Positions 44,063-52,246 of a stretch of DNA of 64,000 nt are shown one piece after another; within the stretch, counting starts at the first letter, position 1, and every line of letters starts with the position of its first letter. Below the pieces are notes generated by a model. It saw only the letters and a list, made by a program, of their open reading frames with translations, had not been told where the DNA came from and searched no databases. Source of the stretch: an uncultured Oscillibacter sp. (GTDB lineage Bacteria > Bacillota > Clostridia > Oscillospirales > Oscillospiraceae); assembly GCA_910584995.1 (NCBI GenBank), contig CAJUDW010000007.1:1-64000 (forward strand), in the 5' to 3' direction. The position numbers and the translations under genes were made by a program.

Positions 44063-44866
44063 TCAAGGTTGGCCGCAGGGGGCGATGACTGTTTTAGCCC
44101 CCTGCCGCTCCAAAACCTCCAGGGATTCCCGGGGGACTTTGCGGCTGGTGACAACCAGATCGATTTTATCAACGCCGCAGACCTTGTAAAAGGCGTTGAT
44201 GGAGAATTTGGAGTGATCCGCCAGGACAAAGACCTTGCTGGACTTTTTGATCATGGCGGCCTTCAGGGTGCCCATCTCCACGTTGTAATCCGTCAGGCCG
44301 ATATTGACGTTGAACCCGTCGGTGCCGATAATCGCCAGATCAATATGGGAAAAATAGTCCAGGAATTCGTTGGACAAAAACCCGGTTGTGATCATATCGT
44401 CTTTTTTTATGGCGCCGCCAATGAAATAGAGGGTATGATCCGTGTTGGAACTGAGTTCCAGAGCGATGCGCATGTCGTTGGTCAGGATGGTCAGGTTTTT
44501 CTTTAAATACAGCAGTTTTGCCGCCTCCAGCACGGAGGTGCCGGAGTCCAGGGCCAGGATGGAGTTATCCGGGATCCAGCGGAGGAGTTCCTTGGCGATA
44601 GCCCGCTTTTCCTCCAGGTTTTGGGTAAAGCGGGTATCCCAGGGCTGGATGGAAGCGTCCTCCAGATCCAGAATGCCGCCGATGCTGTCGGCGGCCAGGA
44701 CTGCGCCGCCATAAATACGGCGGACCATGCCGCTCTGTTCCAAGGCGTTCAAATCCCGCCGGGCCGTTTCAACAGAAATGTTGAAACGGTCGCACAACTC
44801 CTTGGTAGAAACCTGCTTCTCCTGTAAAAACAGCCGCTTAATCTGCCATTGCCGGTCATGTTTCAT
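44063..44866 (-). CDS. DeoR-family transcriptional regulator
   Basis: Repressor-type protein of 267 aa. The N-terminal HTH is QIKRLFLQEKQVSTKELCDRFNISVETARRDLNALEQSGMVRRIYGGAV; the C-terminal DeoRC sensor has KRAIAKELLRWIP, LALDSGTSVLEAAKLL, LTILTNDMRIALEL, FIGGAIKKDDMITTG and IGTDGFN. It would sense a sugar phosphate. The ATG at 44866 gives the usual family beginning; a TTG at 44896 preceded by AAAGGCGG is an alternative. It diverges from the PHP operon and probably controls it, and perhaps the transketolase operon too. Confidence 0.92.
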   Translation of the reverse strand: MKHDRQWQIKRLFLQEKQVSTKELCDRFNISVETARRDLNALEQSGMVRRIYGGAVLAADSIGGILDLEDASIQPWDTRFTQNLEEKRAIAKELLRWIPDNSILALDSGTSVLEAAKLLYLKKNLTILTNDMRIALELSSNTDHTLYFIGGAIKKDDMITTGFLSNEFLDYFSHIDLAIIGTDGFNVNIGLTDYNVEMGTLKAAMIKKSSKVFVLADHSKFSINAFYKVCGVDKIDLVVTSRKVPRESLEVLERQGAKTVIAPCGQP

Positions 44867-44911
44867 CACTGCTGCCACACTTTCCGAGGCGTTCAACCGC
44901 CTTTTTTCCTG

Positions 44912-44940
44912 ATTATAGCAGAGTAAAACAAAAAGGTCAA
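44912..44940 (-). promoter_or_regulatory. Promoter of the DeoR-type gene
   Basis: On the minus strand TTGACC (44940-44935), a 17-base spacer and a perfect TATAAT (44917-44912) form a near-consensus promoter starting near 44905. Confidence 0.8.
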
Positions 44941-44948
44941 CAGAAAAC

Positions 44949-44961
44949 GTCAATAATTGAC
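44949..44961. promoter_or_regulatory. Palindromic operator candidate between divergent promoters
   Basis: GTCAA-TAA-TTGAC is a perfect 5-3-5 inverted repeat placed between the two -35 elements of the divergent promoters. It is the best candidate binding site for the adjacent DeoR-type regulator, which could then repress both directions. Confidence 0.5.
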
Positions 44962-44987
44962 CGATTATAAAAAATTTGTTGATATAG

Positions 44988-45017
44988 TTGACAATATTAG
45001 ACGGGTTATGATATTAT
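44988..45017 (+). promoter_or_regulatory. Promoter of the PHP/phosphodiesterase/ABC operon
   Basis: TTGACA (44988-44993), 18 bases and TATTAT (45012-45017) give a good sigma-A promoter, with transcription expected near 45024. Confidence 0.7.
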
Positions 45018-45069
45018 TTTGATAAAGATTACAACAGGTTGTGACCGGTCTTGTGAGGAGGTACTGCCA

Positions 45070-45870
45070 ATGGGCTGTGATCTGCATATCCATAGTTGCT
45101 TTTCCTTTGACAGCAACACGCCTTTCGAGTCCATTTGCCAAACAGCAGTCCGGCGGGGGCTTCGCACCGCCGCCATGACCGATCACTGCGATATGACGGA
45201 TGCGATGGAGGGCAGGCGCTCTTATCTGAAGAATGAACGGCGGCGGGAGGAATCCTTCCGCCAGGCCCGGCAGGCCTATCCCCAGTTGGAACTTCTCTAC
45301 GGCGTGGAAATCGGGAACGCTATAGATATGCCGGAGGAAACCGGGCGGTTTCTGGAGGAACGCCGTTTTGACTTCGTGATTGGGGCCATCCACTTCCTCC
45401 CGGACGGCAGCGATATTTACCGGCTTCCCTATCACAGCGGGGAGGAGATCGGCACCATGTTTCGCCAGTATTTCCGCTCCATGATGCGTCTGGCGGAATT
45501 GGGGGGATTTGACAGCCTGGCCCACCTGGACTATCCTCTGCGGGTGCTGAAGGGAAAAATCCCCGTCCCCACTGTCCTGGACTACCGGGAGGATATCGAG
45601 CCCATTTTGGCGGAACTGGTCCGGAAGGGCATCGCTTTGGAAGTCAACACCCGGGGCACTTATGACTGGCAGCGCCGGGTGGGGCCGGAGGACTGGGTCC
45701 TGCGGCGGTACCGGGAGTTGGGAGGGAAGTACGTCACTATCGGCAGCGACGCCCATACCGCTGCCGCCGTGGGGGCGGGCTTTGCGGAAGCTACGGAGGC
45801 GCTGCGGCGCTGCGGTTTTTCTGCCTATACGGTTTACCGGGAGCGGCGGCCTGTCCAGATCGGGCTGTAG
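45070..45870 (+). CDS. PHP-domain phosphoesterase (HisK-type histidinol phosphatase-like)
   Basis: Metal-dependent phosphoesterase of 266 aa with all PHP blocks: DLHIHSCFSFDS, AMTDHCD, GVEIGN, GAIHFLP, SLAHLDYPL, EVNTRGTY and GSDAHTAAAVGAGF. Histidinol-phosphate phosphatases of Firmicutes have this form, but no histidine gene is near; PHP enzymes also include sugar-phosphate phosphatases and cyclic phosphodiesterases. Its operon also contains an alkaline-phosphatase-superfamily enzyme and an importer, favouring release of phosphate from an imported ester. The ATG at 45070 follows GAGGAGG. Confidence 0.87.
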   Translation: MGCDLHIHSCFSFDSNTPFESICQTAVRRGLRTAAMTDHCDMTDAMEGRRSYLKNERRREESFRQARQAYPQLELLYGVEIGNAIDMPEETGRFLEERRFDFVIGAIHFLPDGSDIYRLPYHSGEEIGTMFRQYFRSMMRLAELGGFDSLAHLDYPLRVLKGKIPVPTVLDYREDIEPILAELVRKGIALEVNTRGTYDWQRRVGPEDWVLRRYRELGGKYVTIGSDAHTAAAVGAGFAEATEALRRCGFSAYTVYRERRPVQIGL

Positions 45871-45902
45871 GCCCTGCCTGGAAGCGGCATATATATCCAG
45901 CG

Positions 45903-45935
45903 TATATAAACTCTGTATTTTTCGGAGTTTATATA
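45903..45935 (+). repeat. AT-rich hairpin between PHP and binding-protein genes
   Basis: TATATAAACTC (45903-45913) pairs perfectly with GAGTTTATATA (45925-45935). It is followed at once by AGGAGGTG with no ATG, GTG or TTG at normal spacing. The base composition stands out from its neighbours; an operator or mRNA structure is possible. Confidence 0.55.
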
Positions 45936-46113
45936 AGGAGGTGCCCATTCAATCAGCGTGGGCAGATTTGCGGCCCAAATTCCCTTTGACAGGAAGACGC
46001 CCAGGAACCCTGGCGGGTTTCCTGGCATGGGACAGGGGGACTTATGGCGCGAAGATGAGATCGGGGATTGGATCGGTGGTTCCAAAAATATTAAATTGTT
46101 TGGAGGAATACAA

Positions 46114-47250
46114 ATGAAACGAGGTCTTGCATTTGTCTGCACACTGGTGATGCTGTTTTCCCTGACTGCCTGCGGCGGGAAAACCCAGGACGCCTCCGGC
46201 GGATCTGACGGCTCCGGCGGCTCCGGCGAGGCCGCGCTGGATTTGAGAACGCTGAGCCTGGAAGAGATCACCGAGAAAGCGAAGGAAGAGGGACGGGTGG
46301 AGAGCGTCGGTATGCCGGACAGCTGGGCCCACTGGGATTACAGCTGGGCGTCGATTCTGGAAAAGTACGGCATTACCCATGCGGATGTGGATATGAGTTC
46401 CGGCGAAGAGGTCGCCCTCTTTGCGGCGGAAAAGGACGACCCTACCAAGGATGTGGGTGACGTGGGCCACGCATTCACCATCACCGCCAAGGAAGAGAAT
46501 GTCCTCCAGCCCTATAAGGCCTCCTGTTGGGATTCCATTCCCGATTGGGCCAAGGATCCGGAGGGCTACTGGACCCTCACCTATACCGGCACTACCGCTT
46601 TCATCATCAATGATGCCGCTACCGGCGGCGTGGTCCCCAAGAGTTGGAAGGAACTGATGGACAGCGATATCGTGGTCAACATGGGCAACGTTATCGGCGG
46701 TGCCTCCTCCCAGGCCAATATCCTGGCCTGCGCCATCGCCATGGGCGGCGGATACGACAACGTGCAGCCCGGCATTGACTACTTCAAGGAACTGGCGAAG
46801 CAGGGCCGCATCCATCCCTCTGACGGCCAGGTCTCCGAGATGGTCAGCGGCGAGGTGGTGTGCTTTGCGGGACGGTATGACTTCAATGGCACCGCCTGGG
46901 CAGCGGAGTACAACCCCCAGGATATCGCCGGCCTCCATGTTTCTACTGCTATTCCCCAGGACGGCGCTATCACCACTGGTTACGCCATGATCATCAACAA
47001 GTACGCGCCCCATCCCCACGCAGCTGCCTTGACGCTGGAGTATATGCTCAGCGAGGAAGGCCAGATCGAGCGGGCTTACGGCGGCGCGCGCCCCATCCGC
47101 ACGGATATTGAAATTCCCGCGGACGCCCCTGTACTGGGGAATGAATGGTATGAAAACGCCATGGGTGTTGATGATGTGGCCGCTTTCCAGGAGGCCTGCA
47201 GTGAGATCGCCCGGCTGTGGGAGGAAGAGGTTCTGCCGCTGATGGCATAA
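46114..47250 (+). CDS. ABC substrate-binding lipoprotein, PotD/FbpA-like
   Basis: Type 2 binding protein of 378 aa. Signal peptide with lipobox FSLTAC, a Gly/Ser-rich tether (DASGGSDGSGGSGEA) and the mature domain VESVGMPDSWAHWDYSWASILEKYGITH, then WTLTYTGTTAFIINDAATGGVVPKSWKELMDSDIVVNMG. The group transports iron, polyamines, aminoethylphosphonate and other small anions or amines. It is only distantly like the binding protein at 37197. GGAGGAAT precedes the ATG at 46114. The adjacent phosphoesterases suggest a phosphorylated or phosphonate ligand. Confidence 0.88.
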   Translation: MKRGLAFVCTLVMLFSLTACGGKTQDASGGSDGSGGSGEAALDLRTLSLEEITEKAKEEGRVESVGMPDSWAHWDYSWASILEKYGITHADVDMSSGEEVALFAAEKDDPTKDVGDVGHAFTITAKEENVLQPYKASCWDSIPDWAKDPEGYWTLTYTGTTAFIINDAATGGVVPKSWKELMDSDIVVNMGNVIGGASSQANILACAIAMGGGYDNVQPGIDYFKELAKQGRIHPSDGQVSEMVSGEVVCFAGRYDFNGTAWAAEYNPQDIAGLHVSTAIPQDGAITTGYAMIINKYAPHPHAAALTLEYMLSEEGQIERAYGGARPIRTDIEIPADAPVLGNEWYENAMGVDDVAAFQEACSEIARLWEEEVLPLMA

Positions 47251-47262
47251 TCCGATGAAAAC

Positions 47263-47290
47263 CGGCGGCCGGAATCATTTCCGGCCGCCG
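47263..47290 (+). repeat. Intercistronic stem-loop after the second binding-protein gene
   Basis: CGGCGGCCGGAA (47263-47274), loop TCAT, and TTCCGGCCGCCG (47279-47290) form a 12-bp perfect stem with no T tract. Its place, just after a binding-protein gene, parallels the stem at 38466. Confidence 0.65.
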
Positions 47291-47358
47291 TATGCGTAAT
47301 TTGTCCGCAGGCTTCGGAGCGTCCGCATCGTTTGCTGTTGGAGAAAGGATAGGATCAT

Positions 47359-48192
47359 ATGTCAAAAGTAATTTTTGTGATGGTAGATGCCCTGGGGTAT
47401 GAGACCGCGTGGGCGCGGTGCGGGTATCTGGGGCATCTGGCAGAGGTCGGCAAGGGCGCGGTGTACCGGGTCCGGGGGGAACTTCCCGCTCAGTCCCGGC
47501 CCATGTACGAAACCCTGATGACCGGGCTGCCTGCCGGTGTCCACGGCATCTGCACCAACGACTACACCGGGGCCAGCAAAAGCGAAAGCCTGTTTTCCCT
47601 GGCCCGCAGGCACAAGAAAACCACCGCCGCCGCGGCCTACAAGTGGATTGCGGAACTGTACAACGGCGGGGGGGCCTTCAATCCCGTAACCGGCCGGTAT
47701 CAGCTGGGCAATCAGGCAGGGCTGATTGACAACGGTATTTTTTACAGTGTGGACGATTACCCCGACTCCCATCTCTACGCTGACGGGGACTATCTCCGCC
47801 GGGCCTTCCGGCCGGACTTCCTCCTGATCCATCCCATGAACGTGGACGACCAGGGGCACAGGCACGGCCGGGACAGCAGGGAATACCAGCACGCGGCGGA
47901 GGTTTCCCTCTGCTGGGTCTCCCAGTACCTGGATGAATGGCGGCGGGACGGGTACGACGTGATTGTCACGGCGGATCACGGCATGGACGGCCTGGGCATC
48001 CACTACGGCGATACCCCGTCCCAGCGGGAGGTGCCCCTCTTCATCTTCTCCGGCCAGGTGGAACCTGGCAATTTCACGGATCACACCGTTTCCCAGCTGC
48101 ATATCGCACCCTTAGCCTGTGCATTGCTGGGGATAGAGGCGGGGAAGGGGATGTTGCGTCCCGCAGGGGAGATAAGGGGGCTGGTACCATGA
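47359..48192 (+). CDS. Alkaline-phosphatase-superfamily phosphodiesterase/nucleotide pyrophosphatase
   Basis: Cytoplasmic protein of 277 aa without a signal peptide. Metal blocks of the type I phosphodiesterase/NPP group are FVMVDALGYE at the N-terminus, the nucleophile region QSRPMYETLMTGLPAGVHG, HPMNVDDQGHRHG and VTADHGMDGLGIHYGD. These enzymes hydrolyse phosphodiesters, phosphonoacetate or sulfate esters. It is placed between the binding protein and permease genes, so the substrate is probably the imported compound. Its stop overlaps the next permease start (ATGA). Confidence 0.85.
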   Translation: MSKVIFVMVDALGYETAWARCGYLGHLAEVGKGAVYRVRGELPAQSRPMYETLMTGLPAGVHGICTNDYTGASKSESLFSLARRHKKTTAAAAYKWIAELYNGGGAFNPVTGRYQLGNQAGLIDNGIFYSVDDYPDSHLYADGDYLRRAFRPDFLLIHPMNVDDQGHRHGRDSREYQHAAEVSLCWVSQYLDEWRRDGYDVIVTADHGMDGLGIHYGDTPSQREVPLFIFSGQVEPGNFTDHTVSQLHIAPLACALLGIEAGKGMLRPAGEIRGLVP

Positions 48193-49046
48193 AAAAGCGC
48201 AGCCTGAAAAACCTGATCCACCTGGTACCCTCCGTCCCGTTTTTCCTGCTGGTGGTGCTCTTTTTGCTGCTGCCCTTCTGCAATACCGCAATTGAGAGTT
48301 TCAAGGATCCGAAGAGCGGCGCCGTCACCATCCAGAACTTTATCACGATTTTCGCCAAGCCGATCTACCGGGTAGCCGTGTGGAACAGCGTGAAGGTGGC
48401 GGTGATTGGGACGGCCGCAGGTATGGTGATCTCATTCCTGACGGCACTGGCCATCACCTCCCTAGGGGGCCGGCCCAGGAAGCTGTTCATGCCTATTTTG
48501 AACATGACCCAGAATTTCGCAGGTTTCCCCCTGGCCTTCTCCTTCATGCTGATGTTCGGCTACGCGGGGTTTTTAAGGCTGGCGGCGTCCCATGCGGGGC
48601 TGTCTGTCTTGGACGGCTATAACCTCTATTCCGGATCGGGCATGATCCCCATGTTCATCTGGTTTGCCATCCCCCTGGGCACCCTGCTGCTGATTCCCGC
48701 CTTTGAGGGCGTGCACCGGGAGTGGAAAGAGTCCGCCACCTTGATGGGGGCCAGCCGTGTGCAGTTCTGGCTGAAGGTGGGCATCCCCAATCTGGCGCCT
48801 TCCCTCTTGGGCACTACCAGCATGATGTTTGCGGACTCCATCACCACCTACACCACGGTGTATATGCTGCTGTCCTCCAACGCCATTATGCTGCCCATCA
48901 AAATTGCCTCCATGTTTTCCGGCGACTCTAAGCAGCAGACGGAACTGGGCTCCGCCCTGTCCATCACCATGATTGCCATTATCCTGCTGGTTATGGCGGG
49001 GACGAATTTGGCTAAGCGGAAGGTTTCGAAAGGAGGCATCCGGTGA
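48189..49046 (+). CDS. ABC permease subunit 1 (PotB-like)
   Basis: Membrane protein of 285 aa with about six segments. The first (PSVPFFLLVVLFLLLPF) is near residues 14-30, and the EAA loop is EWKESATLMGASRVQFWLKVGIPNLAPSLL. It is one half of the permease pair; the partner gene starts inside its stop codon (GTGA). Confidence 0.92.
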   Translation: MKKRSLKNLIHLVPSVPFFLLVVLFLLLPFCNTAIESFKDPKSGAVTIQNFITIFAKPIYRVAVWNSVKVAVIGTAAGMVISFLTALAITSLGGRPRKLFMPILNMTQNFAGFPLAFSFMLMFGYAGFLRLAASHAGLSVLDGYNLYSGSGMIPMFIWFAIPLGTLLLIPAFEGVHREWKESATLMGASRVQFWLKVGIPNLAPSLLGTTSMMFADSITTYTTVYMLLSSNAIMLPIKIASMFSGDSKQQTELGSALSITMIAIILLVMAGTNLAKRKVSKGGIR

Positions 49047-49825
49047 AAGAGCGCAAGTGGTTTTACCATCTGATCCTGCTTCTGGTGGGCTTTATCCTGC
49101 TGTTCCCTGTGGCCGTGCTGCTGATCAACTCCTTTTCCAAAAGCTGGATTGAACTGGTCCCGGAGGAATTTGTGTACCTAGACTACTGGAAAAGCCTGGT
49201 TACGGAGAATCCGGAGTTCTGGGCGTCCGTCCTGCGGAGCGTCAGCATCGCCGTATTCCCCATCCTCATCTCCGGCGTCTGCCTGGTAATGGCCATGTAT
49301 GCCGCCATCCTCTATTTCCCCTGGCTGGACGCGGTGATCCAGGCCATTTCCATGATTCCCTACACCCTGCGGGGCGTGGTGCTGTCCATCTCGGTCCTGA
49401 CCCTTTACGCCGGCGTGATCAACCGTATGGTGATGCTGGTGTGCGTCTACTGCGTGGTGATCCTGCCCTTCATGTACCGGGGTATCCGCAACAACCTGTA
49501 CGCCATCAACGTGCGGCAGCTGATTGAGGCGGCGGAACTGCTGGGGGCCGGGGGGCTGTACACCTTTTTCCGGATCATCGTGCCCAATATGCTCTCGGGG
49601 ATTCTGGTATCCTCGCTGCTGGCTTTCGGGTCCATTTTCACGGATTACGCGGTCATCAAAATCATCGCCGGCAGCCGGTATATGACGGCCCAGGCGGAGA
49701 TCAACCAGATGCAGCACGACGGCAGCCCGCTGACCAGCGCGGCCTTGATTGCGATGTTCGCCATGACGATGATGATTTCCGTCGTGTCCTACAGCGTCCA
49801 GAACCGCGGGAAAAAACAGGCCTGA
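49043..49825 (+). CDS. ABC permease subunit 2 (PotC-like)
   Basis: Membrane protein of 260 aa with about six segments and the EAA loop QLIEAAELLGAGGLYTFFRIIVPNMLSGI. It begins at a GTG that overlaps the stop of the first permease gene, a typical translational coupling of a heterodimeric permease. It belongs to the polyamine/iron/phosphonate permease group. Confidence 0.92.
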   Translation: MKERKWFYHLILLLVGFILLFPVAVLLINSFSKSWIELVPEEFVYLDYWKSLVTENPEFWASVLRSVSIAVFPILISGVCLVMAMYAAILYFPWLDAVIQAISMIPYTLRGVVLSISVLTLYAGVINRMVMLVCVYCVVILPFMYRGIRNNLYAINVRQLIEAAELLGAGGLYTFFRIIVPNMLSGILVSSLLAFGSIFTDYAVIKIIAGSRYMTAQAEINQMQHDGSPLTSAALIAMFAMTMMISVVSYSVQNRGKKQA

Positions 49826-49842
49826 AGAGAGGAAGGATGAGC

Positions 49843-50856
49843 ATGTCATATATCTGCTTTGAGCATGTCAACAAATTTTTCGGGGAAAACCATGTCTTGA
49901 AGGACATCTCCCTGTCTGTGGAGCAGGGGGAACTGGTGACGTTCCTGGGCCCTTCCGGCTGCGGGAAATCCACGCTGCTGCGGTGCCTCTCGGGCCTTGA
50001 GACCGTGACGGACGGGAAGATCTTCCTGGATGGGAAGGACGTGACGGACGTGGAGCCCAAGAAGCGGGGCGTAGGCATGGTGTTCCAGCAGTACAGCCTG
50101 TTCCCCAACCTGACGGTGGGGCAGAACGTGGCCTTCGGCCTGAAAATCCAGAAGCGCCCCAAGCAGGAGATTGCAGAAAAGGTCCGTCATATGCTGGAGA
50201 TTGTGGGCCTTGCGGAGAAAACGGGCCAGTACCCCAACCAGCTTTCCGGCGGGCAGCAGCAGCGGGTGGCCCTGGCCCGGGCCCTGGTGACGGAGCCGAA
50301 GGTCCTCCTGCTGGACGAGCCCCTCTCCGCTATCGACGCCCTGTTGCGGCGGAACCTGCAGGTGGAAATCCGCCGGATTCAGAAGGAGATGGGGATCACC
50401 ACACTCTTTGTGACCCACGATCAGGACGAGGCCATGGTCATGTCCGACCGGATCTACCTCTTCAACGTGGGGACCATTGAGCAGGCCGGCGTTCCCGTGG
50501 AACTCTATACCCGCCCCCGGACGAAATTCGCCGCTGCCTTCATCGGCCACTACAACATTGTGGACGCCGCCGTTTTCGGGAAGCAGGCGGGGATGGAATT
50601 TGCGGCGAAGGACCTGGCCATCCGGCCGGAGGTGTTCGAGATCAGTTCGTCCCCCATTGAGCGGGAAGGTGCGGCGGTCCTCAAGGGGACGGTGCTGTAC
50701 TACCTGTCCCACGGGAATATCATGCGGTATACGGTGGACTGCGGGGAGTTCCAGATCGATGTGGATATCCTGTTTGACTCCACGCTGCTGTTTGACAGCG
50801 GTACCCCGGTTTATATCGCGGCAGGCAGGGAGAATATTTTGGAACTGGGCGGCTGA
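49843..50856 (+). CDS. ABC transporter ATPase (PotA-like)
   Basis: ATPase of 337 aa: [62 protein letters not shown], then a C-terminal TOBE-like region with [27 protein letters not shown]. It completes the second importer. The second of two close ATGs (49843) is preferred since AGGAAGG then has six bases of spacing. A bidirectional terminator follows. Confidence 0.93.
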   Translation: MSYICFEHVNKFFGENHVLKDISLSVEQGELVTFLGPSGCGKSTLLRCLSGLETVTDGKIFLDGKDVTDVEPKKRGVGMVFQQYSLFPNLTVGQNVAFGLKIQKRPKQEIAEKVRHMLEIVGLAEKTGQYPNQLSGGQQQRVALARALVTEPKVLLLDEPLSAIDALLRRNLQVEIRRIQKEMGITTLFVTHDQDEAMVMSDRIYLFNVGTIEQAGVPVELYTRPRTKFAAAFIGHYNIVDAAVFGKQAGMEFAAKDLAIRPEVFEISSSPIEREGAAVLKGTVLYYLSHGNIMRYTVDCGEFQIDVDILFDSTLLFDSGTPVYIAAGRENILELGG

Positions 50857-50876
50857 GCCCGGCTGGACCATAGGAT

Positions 50877-50914
50877 AAAGCCGCAGGCACACAAGTTGTG
50901 TGCCTGCGGCTTTT
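50877..50914. terminator. Bidirectional intrinsic terminator
   Basis: A 17-bp perfect stem (50877-50893 with 50897-50913) with loop AGT has AAA at its 5' end and TTTT at its 3' end. It separates the plus-strand importer operon from the convergent histidine kinase gene. Confidence 0.9.
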
Positions 50915-50974
50915 CCAGTATCGGTGTCTCCGGAAGGCCGGAAAACAGCTGCGGATATGGGAAAAACTGGGCCC

Positions 50975-52246
50975 TTACTGCTGGGGAGGGAAGAGGATGA
51001 CCTGTATATGGAACCGCTGCTCCTTCCAGCCGCATTGCAGCAGGCCCCCATATTTGTCCGTCACCGTTTGGACGCTCCGCAGCCCCAGGCCATGGCCCTC
51101 CCGCAGGGGGGTGATGGGAAGGCCGTTTACGCCGAATTCCACAGGGGCGGGACAGGTGTTCTCCACGGAGAGGGTGAGGCGGTGGTTTTGGGTCAGTTCC
51201 AGCTTTACCGTGATCTGCTTTTCCGTTTCTATTTCCCGGCAGGCGTTGATGGCGTTTTCCAGCGTGTTGGCCAGGATAATGCAGAGATCCATTTCGCCGT
51301 AGGGCAGGTCCGCCGGGATCCGGACATCCGCGTTTACTCGGCAGCCTGCCTCTTCCGCCTGGGTGAGGTAGGCGGTGAGGACGGCGTTGACGGCGGTATT
51401 GGCGGACCAGATTGTCTGGGTGAGGCTGAGCAGTTTCCCGCTGAGTTCCTGGATGTACCGCAGGGCGCCGCTGGCGTTGTCCTGAAGCATCAGCCCCTCC
51501 AGGACAATGAGATGGTGGTGCATATCGTGGCGGTAGATGCGGCTGAGTTCCATTTTTTGACATATCATGCTGTAGTCCCGCCGCTGGAGTTCCATCTGCC
51601 GTTTTCCTGCGTACAGCAGCATCTGCCGCCAGAGGGAGCGGAAAATGGTCAGATAGGTCAGGGGCATCAGGATCATCACCAGGATAATGCGGAGCAGCCC
51701 GGCAGTGCCCGGCATAGGGGAGCCCACAGGGATGGCGGTGGCCATAATCAGCAGGTAATAGGTTGCGCCTGTGGCGGCGAACAGCCACCAGCCCTTTTCC
51801 AGATGCGCCGTCAGTTCCAGATAGGGGCGGCGCAGGTACCGCCAAAAGAGATATTCTATGGCAGGGAACAGTAGGAGGCGGCTGATTAGCATCACCACAT
51901 AGGTGTCCCCGGTAACCCGGTCCAGCAGGTTGGTGATTTGCAGCAGCCAGAAGCATGTGGTGTCGGACAGGCAAAAGAGGAAGAAAAAACGCCCGTCCCG
52001 GTATTTGGAGAGCACATAGAAGAGAACCAGGGTGGGGATGGTACAGGTAAAGAAGGCAATGGACATGATAATGCCGTGGCCCAGCCAGAACATGGCCATC
52101 ATGTTGACGCTCAGCAGGATCCCCGCCCCGGCGAATCCCGCTGTCAGGGTGAGCCGCCAGGAATAGCGGGGTTCGAACAGCAGGAGAAACAGGCCTACCA
52201 CATGCATCATGGACCAGAGGAAGGAGATGTCCCGCAGGATTGTCAT
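50975..52246 (-). CDS. GHKL sensor histidine kinase (AgrC-like)
   Basis: Membrane kinase of 423 aa. Six or so segments fill residues 1 to about 200, then a coiled linker, the phospho-acceptor region RIYRHDMHHHLIVLEGLM, and a GHKL ATPase domain with LCIILANTLENAINACREIE (N box) and GHGLGLRSVQTVTDKYGG (G box). AgrC-type kinases often sense peptides, but no precursor-peptide gene is visible nearby. The ATG at 52246 follows GGGGAGG and overlaps the response-regulator stop (ATGA). Confidence 0.92.
   Translation of the reverse strand: MTILRDISFLWSMMHVVGLFLLLFEPRYSWRLTLTAGFAGAGILLSVNMMAMFWLGHGIIMSIAFFTCTIPTLVLFYVLSKYRDGRFFFLFCLSDTTCFWLLQITNLLDRVTGDTYVVMLISRLLLFPAIEYLFWRYLRRPYLELTAHLEKGWWLFAATGATYYLLIMATAIPVGSPMPGTAGLLRIILVMILMPLTYLTIFRSLWRQMLLYAGKRQMELQRRDYSMICQKMELSRIYRHDMHHHLIVLEGLMLQDNASGALRYIQELSGKLLSLTQTIWSANTAVNAVLTAYLTQAEEAGCRVNADVRIPADLPYGEMDLCIILANTLENAINACREIETEKQITVKLELTQNHRLTLSVENTCPAPVEFGVNGLPITPLREGHGLGLRSVQTVTDKYGGLLQCGWKEQRFHIQVILFPPQQ

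Noticed and set aside
45070..45870. Histidinol phosphatase of histidine biosynthesis
   Set aside because: No other histidine gene is nearby and the gene heads an import and phosphoesterase operon.
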